Of a stretch of DNA of 12,635 bases, positions 1 to 7,131 are shown piece by piece. The notes beneath the pieces were generated by a model that did no database searches, was not told the DNA's origin, and worked only from the letters and a program-made list of their open reading frames with translations. This stretch comes from Candidatus Marinamargulisbacteria bacterium (GTDB lineage Bacteria > Margulisbacteria > Marinamargulisbacteria > UBA817), in NCBI GenBank assembly GCA_023262965.1, contig JALQXX010000036.1:1-12635 (forward strand). Direction: 5' to 3'. A program made the translations under genes and the position numbers. Position 1 is the stretch's first letter, and every line of letters starts with the position of its first letter.

Positions 1-2417
1 AGATTCGGATCATCCGGAAAGGCATCCGCGTTATCGCCCACACCATCGCCGTCCGTATCCATCCATTCGCTCGCATCATCAATAAACGCATCCACCCCGT
101 TTCCATTCGCCAACGCGGTTGCCCCATTCAAAAAGGCATCGGGATACCCATCGCTGTCACTATCCACGGCAGCAGCGGCATCCATTGGAAATGCATCCGC
201 GTTATCCCCCACACCATCACCGTCTGTATCCATCGTTTCATTGGGGTCATTCGGGAAGGCGTCTACGGTCAACATACTACCCAAGGGGTCCACATCATCC
301 ATTAAACCATCCGCATCACTATCCGATACCGCCGTTAATCCCCATTTATTGGCTAAATAAAAATTGATTTGTTGACGCTCTTCATTTGTTAATAGTCGAT
401 TAAAGGCAATAATTTCAGCAAAATCGCCATTAAAGAGTCGATCACTCCTGAACTTTGAGCTGAGTGAGTATTTCAAATTCGTGCCGGATGATCGATATGT
501 ATGTAAAATGTGATACTGTGTCCGATCAACATTTACTGGGGCAAGCCCGTTAACGTAATCGAGATGTGTTGAGCCACTTTGCCAGTCATTGCCATTAGCC
601 ACCCCATATTTTCCACGAAACGAAAAATCAACGTTGTTATATTGTGAAAATGCCATACTTGAACCTGAACTTGTGTTAAATTTAAAAACAATCATCAACG
701 TCCGGTATTCCGCCGTATTGGTTCCAACCATAATATCATTGGATCCATCAAAATCAACCACCGGCAACCCATTCAGTTGATTGGTCCGAAAGGCTGGTCG
801 ATACGATGCGGATCCTTGTGTGGCATGGTCATTATTGCCACTCAAGTCGGTCCATGTAGCAACGCCATTCCCATTCGCCAATGTGGCATTCCCTTGCCCA
901 TCCACATTGGATGCATCCAACCACAATAATAAACCGTTGTCTGCCGATAATGCAGCGGGCACACCGCCCCCCAGCACGAAATCCGGCGCCCCATCCCCAT
1001 CACTATCCAACGCAGTAAATGCATCATTCGGAAACGCATCCACCCCTTTTCCGTTGGCCAACGCTGTTTCACCATTCAAAAACGCATCGGGGTACCCATC
1101 GCCGTCACTATCCACGGCGGCAGACGCTTCCAGTGGAAACGCATCATCGGTATCCAATACACCATCATTATCATCATCCGTATCGGTGTTATTCCCCACA
1201 CCGTCACCATCGGTATCAGACCACTCATTTATATCATCCGGGAAGGCGTCCACCCCATCGGTAACCAAGCGAAAATTCGCTGGATTGGTTTGGTAGGTGT
1301 GTAGTTCTTGCACCTGCGCCGCCGTTAAGGCCGTATTAAATACCACCACATCATCCAAGCTTCCCAAGTACATAGGCGAACCGCCCCCGGATCGATTCAT
1401 ACGTTCTCGACCAATGACCATTCCATAGGTTCGAACTTGCGTATTATCTGACCCACCAAAGGTTTTTGATGCGAGTAGCGAGCCGTCTACATAAATAAAT
1501 CGCTTAGCGGCCGAATAATCCCACACAAACACATAATGGTGCCACGTACCATCTGAAATCGCTGATGTACCGACTGAAAAGGGATTATTCGGGGAATTGT
1601 ATGTAATGGATGAATCAAATTTAATAATGAGCGGCCTAGTATCGGCATCGTTACCAAACCCCATCAACGATTTGGTGGTTGTATTATTCGATTTGGCCCA
1701 TATACTTAGGGTGAAATCCTGAATATACCCGCCCGTAGCAAAGGAAAACTGCGTCAACATATCGCTACCCAAATAAATATAATCATCGCCATTAAACTCA
1801 TAAGCGCCATTGGGTGTCCCAAATCGATCCACCCCACTCACCGGATCCCCCGTAATCACCCCATCATACCCATGGGGCCCACTATCGGTGGCATCCTCAT
1901 CAAACCGATAGCTGGACACCACCCCCGTTGTCACGGTATCGGGCACCCCCATCGATGATCTCACCGGATCCGGATACCCATCCCCATCACTATCCGCCGC
2001 AATGGTGACGGTTCCATCAACAGGCAATTGACTGCGATCCCAAGCCAATCCAGCCGACAACGCCGGCACTACCACCGTCCAAAATTGCCCCATAATGGTT
2101 CCGGCATTAATCAATTGGAATGAATCCCCCAACACCGGCACATACCCGTTTAATAAACGAATTTCCAGAGTTCCATCCAACGTTACGGTATTGGTCACCT
2201 GAAGCTGATCGTAATCCGCAGCCCCTGCATTGGTACCCGCAATTTCAAAAATGATGGTGTCGGATCGATGAACCAACAATGAATCCACCGATGTCATACC
2301 CGTCACATTGGTGTCGTAAATGCTGGCAATGGCGGGTACGCCTATCCCCATACACACAACCATAACCCAGCCGGCCACCCATTTTTTTATTCGATTACCC
2401 ATACAATCCGCTATCAA
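1..2417 (-). CDS. Large exported LamG/TSP3-repeat surface protein, 3' end outside window
   Basis: About 805 codons are visible without an in-frame stop, and the frame runs off base 1, so the C-terminus is missing. From the TTG start, residues 9-12 are basic (RIKK), residues 13-31 are hydrophobic, and a signal peptidase site is likely at AIA|S (31/32). In order follow: a beta-rich segment (about 70-110) containing TLDGTLEIRLLNGYVPVLGD, a style common beside PEP-CTERM or autotransporter-like proteins; one DSDGDGYPD unit (about 140); a LamG-type jelly-roll (about 162-375, with DGTWHHYVFVWD and LGSLDDVVVFNTAL); thrombospondin type 3-like Asp-rich repeats (about 384-470); a second concanavalin-like domain (about 487-694, LLLWLDAS to LANKWGL); and more Asp repeats to the window edge. 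The role is probably calcium-stabilised binding of glycans or surfaces outside the cell (inference). Start choice: TTG at 2417 has GGAGG 8 bases upstream and overlaps the stop of the preceding small ORF. ATG at 2402 is the alternative. Confidence 0.88.
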   Translation of the reverse strand, partial: MIADCMGNRIKKWVAGWVMVVCMGIGVPAIASIYDTNVTGMTSVDSLLVHRSDTIIFEIAGTNAGAADYDQLQVTNTVTLDGTLEIRLLNGYVPVLGDSFQLINAGTIMGQFWTVVVPALSAGLAWDRSQLPVDGTVTIAADSDGDGYPDPVRSSMGVPDTVTTGVVSSYRFDEDATDSGPHGYDGVITGDPVSGVDRFGTPNGAYEFNGDDYIYLGSDMLTQFSFATGGYIQDFTLSIWAKSNNTTTKSLMGFGNDADTRPLIIKFDSSITYNSPNNPFSVGTSAISDGTWHHYVFVWDYSAAKRFIYVDGSLLASKTFGGSDNTQVRTYGMVIGRERMNRSGGGSPMYLGSLDDVVVFNTALTAAQVQELHTYQTNPANFRLVTDGVDAFPDDINEWSDTDGDGVGNNTDTDDDNDGVLDTDDAFPLEASAAVDSDGDGYPDAFLNGETALANGKGVDAFPNDAFTALDSDGDGAPDFVLGGGVPAALSADNGLLLWLDASNVDGQGNATLANGNGVATWTDLSGNNDHATQGSASYRPAFRTNQLNGLPVVDFDGSNDIMVGTNTAEYRTLMIVFKFNTSSGSSMAFSQYNNVDFSFRGKYGVANGNDWQSGSTHLDYVNGLAPVNVDRTQYHILHTYRSSGTNLKYSLSSKFRSDRLFNGDFAEIIAFNRLLTNEERQQINFYLANKWGLTAVSDSDADGLMDDVDPLGSMLTVDAFPNDPNETMDTDGDGVGDNADAFPMDAAAAVDSDSDGYPDAFLNGATALANGNGVDAFIDDASEWMDTDGDGVGDNADAFPDDPN
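74..208 (-). repeat. Copy 1 of a ~135-bp intragenic repeat encoding Asp-rich Ca-binding repeats
   Basis: This segment closely matches 1022-1156 in the same reading frame, by eye clearly above three quarters identical. Both encode AAVDSD-DGYPDAFLNG followed by TALANG-GVDAF. The thrombospondin type 3-like module was therefore duplicated along with its unusual FLNG-TALANG spacer, on either side of the second concanavalin-like domain. Confidence 0.75.
1022..1156 (-). repeat. Copy 2 of the ~135-bp intragenic repeat
   Basis: This is the partner of 74-208. It encodes EASAAVDSDGDGYPDAFLNG and then TALANGKGVDAFPND. Together with the copy at 74-208 it brackets the second concanavalin-like domain, which suggests module duplication within the gene. 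Confidence 0.75.
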
Positions 2418-2539
2418 TCCGCCGGCCTCCATTCATTTCTGGTATTCACACACTGTTTATCGATCATTTTGGCATCCAATTGAGAATCCGTGGCCCATAA
2501 AAATACGCCCCCATACTGTATTCGATTTACTACTCTCAA
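2414..2539 (-). CDS. Small 41-residue hypothetical protein, translationally coupled to the LamG gene
   Basis: The ORF starts at TTG (2539-2537) and ends at TGA (2416-2414), giving a peptide beginning MRVVNRIQYGGVFLWATD and ending RNEWRPAD. No signal peptide or membrane span is seen, and I recognise no family. Two things argue that it is translated. AAGGAGG stands 7 bases before the TTG, the strongest Shine-Dalgarno match in the window. Its stop also overlaps the TTG start of the LamG gene as TTGA. It begins 20 bases after the stop of the 1032-residue gene, so it fills what would otherwise be a 142-base gap in the operon. It could be a real small protein, or a leader whose translation opens the next gene's start. 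The reading is unambiguous, but protein function is unknown. Confidence 0.55.
   Translation of the reverse strand: MRVVNRIQYGGVFLWATDSQLDAKMIDKQCVNTRNEWRPAD
2426..2430 (-). promoter_or_regulatory. Ribosome binding site (GGAGG) fixing a TTG start
   Basis: On the minus strand GGAGG lies 8 bases before TTG at 2417. It sits inside the last codons of the small upstream ORF, so ribosomes finishing that ORF would cover it. The in-frame ATG at 2402 has no comparable site at a usable distance. Confidence 0.6.
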
Positions 2540-2546
2540 GACGATG

Positions 2547-2553
2547 CCTCCTT
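2547..2553 (-). promoter_or_regulatory. Strong ribosome binding site (AAGGAGG) of the small ORF
   Basis: On the minus strand AAGGAGG is followed by a 7-base spacer and TTG at 2539. The near-perfect anti-16S match at good spacing is the main reason for calling the small ORF at 2414-2539. Confidence 0.65.
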
Positions 2554-2559
2554 CTCCAA

Positions 2560-5500
2560 TTACTGCAAACTAATTAACGCCAATACCATGCCGTCTTTGG
2601 AACAGGTCGATAAAGCTTTTCCCAAAATCGTACCGGGAATACCGTCCGATTTCATCGCCTTCCCGGGCGTTGATGCGGTGGTTAATAAATCCCCAATCAC
2701 AATGGCACCATTGGTATTATCACAATTCACCCATACCCGTCCAACCAAAGCAATGGGGTATTCACCGTCGGCCAGTGTCCCGGTCTGGGTCATCACCAAA
2801 CCCGACTGAATACCATTTCCGCCACTCACAACACCCGCAACCATGGTATCATTGGCACGGGTGCTCACTTTCAAATACCCCATTTGATTGGGATCAATAC
2901 TAACAACGGTTCCCGGAGCTACTTTGCTAGAGGATGTTATACGAAACCCTTCCGCCAAGTCCGCTCCACCCGACACATGAATCGATCCATCAATAGCGGC
3001 ATCGCCACCCACATGCAGCCGAATATTCCCATTGGTTGTTGGTACACCATCAACGGCTCCAACAAATAAGGTTTTGGTACGAACGCCACCATTAACATCC
3101 AATGTATCCTGCGGCAACTGCGTTCCCACACCCAATCGAACAGCATCCACACCACTAAATCCATTCAAACCGGTTTCGCCCGCTTTCTGAATGGCCATGT
3201 ATAGGGCACTTTGGGTCCCCAATTTAAATTCAATATCATGGTACATGGCCGTGGTACCGGTGCGATCCGCATGAATCACATACGGCGTTCGATCATCCCC
3301 AGCAATGATTCCCTGATACAGTCCCAAAAAGGCAGCCGTATTATCCAGGGTTGATAATCGCATACCACCCGCATTGTTTTTAGCCGTCATTTTCACATGA
3401 AGCGCCGAAGCCGGGCTCGCAACACCCAATCCAAGGGACTTGGAATCTGTATTAAATACTAGCGACGATTCATGTCGTGAAATCTTGTTTTTAATAGTAC
3501 CGTTCCAGACTGCCAGTGGTTGAACCGTACCTGCAGTTGTCCATGTATCCCCCACCACGGCCAATCCGTCTTTTAATTGAATATTAACGGCCGCATTGGT
3601 TGTGGCGGTTCCATTGTAATGATCGATCACCACATATTTATTGGTGGCATCGTAATGCCATTTAAATTGATTGGTATCATTCCCCATATACAGGGTACCA
3701 TTACGCAAATACAAATGACGCCATGCCTTGGTCGCTGTTCCCAAATCATATTGAGCGTGCGTCACCGGTACCAAATGCCCATTGAGCATCAATTGATTGG
3801 TAACTGTATTAACGGGATTAATTTGACTAAAGGCACCTATTGTTGATGGCAGTTTATTTTCCCATTTTGACAATGAATTGTTGTATTGCAATACGTGACC
3901 ATCCGCCAAACCGGTTAATTGCACATCATTCAACGCCGATACCGCGGTAACCGCATCCCCATTCACCCAATTTGTACCATTGTATGTCAGGACTTGCCCG
4001 CTGGTGCCCCCCGAAATCAATACATTACGCATATCATCCAAAGCAATGGTGCCATTTCGCCATTTGCCATTACTAAAAATCAGAAACCGTTTTACGGGAC
4101 TCACCATACCTTCACCGGTCCAATCCAACTCAAAATCGCTCATAAGACTGGTGCTTAATGCCGTATTCTTCCACGCGGATGTGAGGGAATCGTAGCGTAG
4201 CACATGATTATTGGCCACGGTCCCTAATGATACATCGCTCAAATCCGAGACACTGGTCGCAAACTCAATCACTTTATCCACCCATTTCAATCCATCATGA
4301 TACAAGTAACGACCCGCCGGCGTTGACGAAATGGTAACGTCGTTTAATTGATTGATGGTTTGAATGGTATTCGCAGTAGGCGTCCACGACGACCCATTCC
4401 ATACCAGCGTTTGGCCCGGTTGTTTTGCGGATGCGTTCACATTTGTCAACGAATCCAAGTCAAACGGTTTGTATTCAAAGCGTGTACCACCGGTTTTTCC
4501 CACCAATACGTTGCCCGCTGCCAACCCGGAATCCACATCCGCCAAGCCTTGCAAGGTAACCGACTTGGCATTCCACATACTACCGTCGTAATATAAGTAC
4601 TTGCCCGTAGGCTGCGTCATGGTTGTGGTGACATTGGTCAATCGGTTCAAGGATAACGATTCGGGCACCCATTGCGACCCGTTATAACGTAAAAGCTGCC
4701 CATCTGTCGGGGCATCCACAGCCACATCCGACAATGCATTAAAGCCAATCGAACGAGACACATATTTATTCAATGTTTTATCGTATACAAACACGTTATC
4801 GGTGGGCGTATCGGCATTCGTGGGCACCACATCCGTCAATTTACTCAATGCATTGGCCGATGGGGTCCATACGGTATTAATACCATCCCAGGTCAATACT
4901 TCACCGGGCAATGGGTTTCCCGAACTGGGATAAAACGCCCCATTCGGCGCATCCACATCGGGTGAAAACATCAGTATCGCTCCCGTGGGAATATTTTCCC
5001 CATCTTTTTCGGATGTGGTTAATCGTTTGCCCAATAATCGATTCACCTTTAAGTTATTAATCGTACCCGACACCTCCGTCACATCATTATCGGGTACCGT
5101 GTAGCCATCAATACTCACCATTGTGTCATTCAACGAGGCCGGCATCCACTGATTTCCGGTAAATACCAACACCTGATTGGGATCCGGTGTTCGTGCCGAT
5201 ACCTGTGTCCCTTGAATACGGGTGGTATCATTGGCCATATTGGCCACATCAGCAATGGCACTTTTTAATGCAAATGGTTGGCTGGTTAATTCCACCAACG
5301 CCAACTGATCCACACCATTTTCTTGAATCGTGAATCCAACTTTAAGATTTTTATACTCAAATAACCCCTCATTTAAATCCAAGGGATTGCCATTGGCATC
5401 AACCCCTGTTCCCGCTAGCGTAGCCTCTATAAGACCATCTGTTATGATTAATGAATAGGATTTTATCCATAAGGGTTCGGTTTGAGATAGGTACAATCCA

Positions 5501-5658
5501 ATGGTAATATTTTCGGGCGCTATGGTATTGATAAGGGCGCCATCGCTATACGTCACTACAGCCGAGACACTCATTTTAAGAGGAACCGTTGTCTCTGCAT
5601 AACTCACCCCCAATAAAAGGATTAGTACCCCCGCTATTAATCGCTGTATCACCTTCAA
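2560..5658 (-). CDS. Exported repeat-rich fibre/adhesin-like protein, 1032 aa
   Basis: Residues 1-21 are a clear Sec signal peptide (MKVIQRLIAGVLILLLGVSYA). Residues 22-140 form an N-terminal beta domain ending LTSQPFALKSAIADVA, a pattern I know from large exported proteins in environmental bacteria. About ten degenerate units of roughly 33 residues follow (about 270-605), preceded by looser ones from about 150. Their consensus is L-[ST/N]-[DN]-V, then G-x-x-L-x-Y-[DN]-G-x-x-W. Next come YDLGTATKAWRHLYL (about 638), and the phage-fibre-like motifs LGLGVASPASALHV (about 740) and RLGVGTQLPQDTLDVNGG (about 838). A compact C-terminal domain begins at GGADLAEGFRI (about 900) and ends LVLALISLQ-like (VLALISLQ). 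The start is TTG, supported by AAAAGGGGGA 7 bases upstream. I expect a secreted or surface-anchored, perhaps multimeric fibre. It has no catalytic motif that I recognise, and the exact role is unknown. Confidence 0.88.
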   Translation of the reverse strand: MKVIQRLIAGVLILLLGVSYAETTVPLKMSVSAVVTYSDGALINTIAPENITIGLYLSQTEPLWIKSYSLIITDGLIEATLAGTGVDANGNPLDLNEGLFEYKNLKVGFTIQENGVDQLALVELTSQPFALKSAIADVANMANDTTRIQGTQVSARTPDPNQVLVFTGNQWMPASLNDTMVSIDGYTVPDNDVTEVSGTINNLKVNRLLGKRLTTSEKDGENIPTGAILMFSPDVDAPNGAFYPSSGNPLPGEVLTWDGINTVWTPSANALSKLTDVVPTNADTPTDNVFVYDKTLNKYVSRSIGFNALSDVAVDAPTDGQLLRYNGSQWVPESLSLNRLTNVTTTMTQPTGKYLYYDGSMWNAKSVTLQGLADVDSGLAAGNVLVGKTGGTRFEYKPFDLDSLTNVNASAKQPGQTLVWNGSSWTPTANTIQTINQLNDVTISSTPAGRYLYHDGLKWVDKVIEFATSVSDLSDVSLGTVANNHVLRYDSLTSAWKNTALSTSLMSDFELDWTGEGMVSPVKRFLIFSNGKWRNGTIALDDMRNVLISGGTSGQVLTYNGTNWVNGDAVTAVSALNDVQLTGLADGHVLQYNNSLSKWENKLPSTIGAFSQINPVNTVTNQLMLNGHLVPVTHAQYDLGTATKAWRHLYLRNGTLYMGNDTNQFKWHYDATNKYVVIDHYNGTATTNAAVNIQLKDGLAVVGDTWTTAGTVQPLAVWNGTIKNKISRHESSLVFNTDSKSLGLGVASPASALHVKMTAKNNAGGMRLSTLDNTAAFLGLYQGIIAGDDRTPYVIHADRTGTTAMYHDIEFKLGTQSALYMAIQKAGETGLNGFSGVDAVRLGVGTQLPQDTLDVNGGVRTKTLFVGAVDGVPTTNGNIRLHVGGDAAIDGSIHVSGGADLAEGFRITSSSKVAPGTVVSIDPNQMGYLKVSTRANDTMVAGVVSGGNGIQSGLVMTQTGTLADGEYPIALVGRVWVNCDNTNGAIVIGDLLTTASTPGKAMKSDGIPGTILGKALSTCSKDGMVLALISLQ
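3848..4845 (-). repeat. Array of about ten degenerate ~33-residue repeats
   Basis: Within the 1032-residue protein, unit openings such as KLTDV, ALSDV, RLTNV, GLADV, SLTNV, QLNDV, DLSDV, DMRNV and ALNDV recur every 30-35 residues. Each is followed by a G-x-x-L-x-Y-x-G-x-x-W-like core such as GQLLRYNGSQW, GKYLYYDGSMW or GQVLTYNGTNW. The DNA copies have diverged, so the array is old rather than recently amplified. One unit (SDFELDWTGEGMVSP) has lost the opening motif. The pattern suggests a repeated beta-hairpin or solenoid shaft. Confidence 0.8.
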
Positions 5659-5665
5659 ATGCTCG

Positions 5666-5675
5666 TCCCCCTTTT
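5666..5675 (-). promoter_or_regulatory. Ribosome binding site fixing the TTG start at 5658
   Basis: On the minus strand AAAAGGGGGA is followed by 7 bases and then TTG at 5658-5656. The signal peptide begins right at this codon, so the TTG start is well supported by two independent features. Confidence 0.65.
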
Positions 5676-5684
5676 CAATACCAT

Positions 5685-5696
5685 ATAAGGCCTTAT
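5685..5696. promoter_or_regulatory. 12-bp perfect palindrome ATAAGGCCTTAT upstream of the 1032-aa gene
   Basis: ATAAGGCCTTAT reads the same on both strands. It lies in the 99-base gap before the TTG start, 10 bases upstream of the ribosome binding site. With no loop it fits a dimeric protein binding site better than a hairpin. No convincing -35/-10 pair is seen in the gap, so the role is a guess. Confidence 0.25.
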
Positions 5697-5757
5697 GCCC
5701 GGTTTACCATCTTCAAAAACATTTAATTTTTTCAATCTATTTAGAATTTGTACCGCC

Positions 5758-6231
5758 TTAGTCAATGTGGATATCATTAATCGTTAGATTATATGCCGCT
5801 ATTGTGTCGGTTGTGTATAAATGACCCTCGGTATCCATTAAGCGTGAGTAAAACACCAGGCGCCCATTATCATTCTGAATAATCACCGCGGAGTCATCAT
5901 GATACAACTGATTTTGCTGACTGGGATTTTTTAAATGAGCCCCCATGCTATAGGCATTGTCAACATCAGCAATGGTAATGGTTTCGGATTCATTAATGGG
6001 TGGCGCAACGACCCATCCGTCTTCCAACCCAATTTCAATGAGTGTTACAAATCGAATACTATTTAAGATATGCAATTGCTTTTCTGCCTTTATTTTGAAG
6101 TTGGCGTACCCCATTTGCATAGCAACACCGGCTAAACTGAGGGCGGTAATTCCGCTGACCAATGTTATCCCCATATTCCCCGCCATTCGTTTCCAGAGTC
6201 GCGATGTTGCCGATTGAGTTTGATGCACCAT
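5758..6231 (-). CDS. Small single-span protein with pilin-like N-terminus, 157 aa
   Basis: A basic stretch (R11, K14, R15) precedes G21, followed by ITLVSGITALSLAGVAMQMG, one hydrophobic helix. Beyond it is a helix-like, charged stretch (FKIKAEKQLHILNSIRFVTL) and a polar C-terminal domain. This layout matches class III prepilin-like proteins cleaved after Gly, as in minor pilins. If cut after G21 the mature chain begins I-T-L-V-S, so the usual Glu5 is Ser. It could instead be an ordinary type II membrane-anchored protein. An internal ATG at residue 16 is a possible start, and neither start has a strong ribosome binding site. It leads the minus-strand set that includes the fibre-like and LamG proteins, and the prepilin peptidase at 7097-7957 could process it. 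The coding call is firm; the pilin interpretation is inference. Confidence 0.72.
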   Translation of the reverse strand: MVHQTQSATSRLWKRMAGNMGITLVSGITALSLAGVAMQMGYANFKIKAEKQLHILNSIRFVTLIEIGLEDGWVVAPPINESETITIADVDNAYSMGAHLKNPSQQNQLYHDDSAVIIQNDNGRLVFYSRLMDTEGHLYTTDTIAAYNLTINDIHID

Positions 6232-6483
6232 AGTGGTTTATACCCACCGTGACCCTTCCCGAAACATGGTATTTTTACACTGAGCTACGAAAGTGTTGCA
6301 GCTCAAAAAGCAATGGGTATGCTCACTCTAAAAATGCCATTTAAACAAGCACTCTCCTTATGGTAAGGATAAGAGCAAAATTGTTTAATATTCGGCAAAT
6401 AAAAGGGGTGTTTTTTTTGATACAAATGGGCTACCATACTCATGTGGGTACCAAAGCCCCTGTATACAAAAGGAGTATAAACC
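6232..6483. promoter_or_regulatory. Divergent intergenic region between the minus-strand surface genes and the transaldolase
   Basis: These 252 bases must contain the promoters for both directions unless transcription enters from elsewhere. Visible elements are TCCTTA-TGG-TAAGGA (6355-6369, a 6-bp stem with a 3-base loop), TGAGCT...AGCTCA (6281-6305), and a run of eight T (6411-6418) about 65 bases before the transaldolase start. TTGATA at 6417-6422 resembles a -35 box, but no matching -10 follows. I cannot place a promoter confidently, and no small ORF here has a ribosome binding site. Confidence 0.3.
6471..6475 (+). promoter_or_regulatory. Ribosome binding site of the transaldolase gene
   Basis: AGGAG (within AAAAGGAG) lies 8 bases before ATG at 6484, which fixes that start and makes efficient initiation likely. 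Confidence 0.65.
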
Positions 6484-7131
6484 ATGCAATTTTTTATTGA
6501 TAGTGCCCATGTGGCGGACATTCAAGCGGCTCACGATATGGGGTTGGTTGACGGGGTTACCACCAATCCAACGCTTATAAAAAAAGCGGGACAGGATCAC
6601 AAGCAGACAATTCAAGCCATTTCGGCCATTGTGGATGGCCCCATTTCGGTTGAGACATTGGGAACAACGGCGGATGCGATTTATAAAGAAGCTCAGGAGT
6701 ACGTGACCTGGGGGACCAATATTGTGATTAAAGTGGTCATGAACGCGGAGGGATTAAAGGCGGTTCGTTTACTGGCTAACGACGGGATTCCCACCAATGT
6801 GACGTTGGTATTCTCGCCATTGCAAGCCCTATTGGCGGCAAAAGCCAATGCCACCTATGTCAGCCCATTTTTGGGACGATTGGACGATGTGGGGTACAAC
6901 GGGATGGAACTCATTCAGCACATTCGTACCATATACACCAATTACAATTACAGCACCCGGATTTTGGCGGCCAGTATTCGTCATCCGGTGCATGTGCTCG
7001 AGGCGGCACGTATTGGTGCGGATGTGGCCACTGTTCCAGCGGATATTCTCAAAAAGCTATTCCATCATCCCCTAACCGATGCGGGGATTGCGACGTTTAT
7101 GGCCGATGCAAAGGCATGGTCATCCCGTTAG
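6484..7131 (+). CDS. tal: TalC-type (short) transaldolase, 215 aa
   Basis: This is a cytosolic class I aldolase-fold enzyme of the non-oxidative pentose phosphate pathway. It moves a dihydroxyacetone unit between sugar phosphates by a Schiff base. The family signature GVTTNPTLI is at 24-32, with D6, T26 and N28 conserved. K83 in NIVIKVVM sits where the Schiff-base lysine is expected. T107, R132 (GRLDD) and AASIRHP follow as in the short transaldolase/FSA family, and the ~215-residue length is typical. E57 and F129 stand where fructose-6-phosphate aldolase has Gln and Tyr, which favours transaldolase over FSA activity. Odd point: the stretch after the lysine reads VVMN instead of the common I/V-P-M-T. 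The start is fixed by AGGAG 8 bases upstream. The last 35 bases overlap the convergent prepilin peptidase gene. The gene has no evident functional link to its neighbours. Confidence 0.93.
   Translation: MQFFIDSAHVADIQAAHDMGLVDGVTTNPTLIKKAGQDHKQTIQAISAIVDGPISVETLGTTADAIYKEAQEYVTWGTNIVIKVVMNAEGLKAVRLLANDGIPTNVTLVFSPLQALLAAKANATYVSPFLGRLDDVGYNGMELIQHIRTIYTNYNYSTRILAASIRHPVHVLEAARIGADVATVPADILKKLFHHPLTDAGIATFMADAKAWSSR

Noticed and set aside
1-250. Regularly recurring short motifs that could suggest a CRISPR array or minisatellite
   Set aside because: The units are in frame, diverged and encode Asp-rich calcium-binding repeats; there are no constant-length spacers.
781-1296. Open plus-strand frame encoding a Ser/Pro-rich 171-residue protein, and similar His-rich frames at 119-367 and 1019-1264
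   Set aside because: They lie antisense to the LamG/TSP3 gene, whose GAT/GAC-rich repeats avoid stops on the other strand. They have no ribosome binding site and an artefact-like composition.
6281-6305. TGAGCT...AGCTCA inverted repeat as a terminator
   Set aside because: The 6-bp stem is weak and is followed by A, not T, on the plus strand; no gene ends near it on either strand.
6303-6615. Minus-strand frames of 72-76 residues across the intergenic region and transaldolase start
   Set aside because: They are partly antisense to the transaldolase and lack ribosome binding sites and protein-like features.
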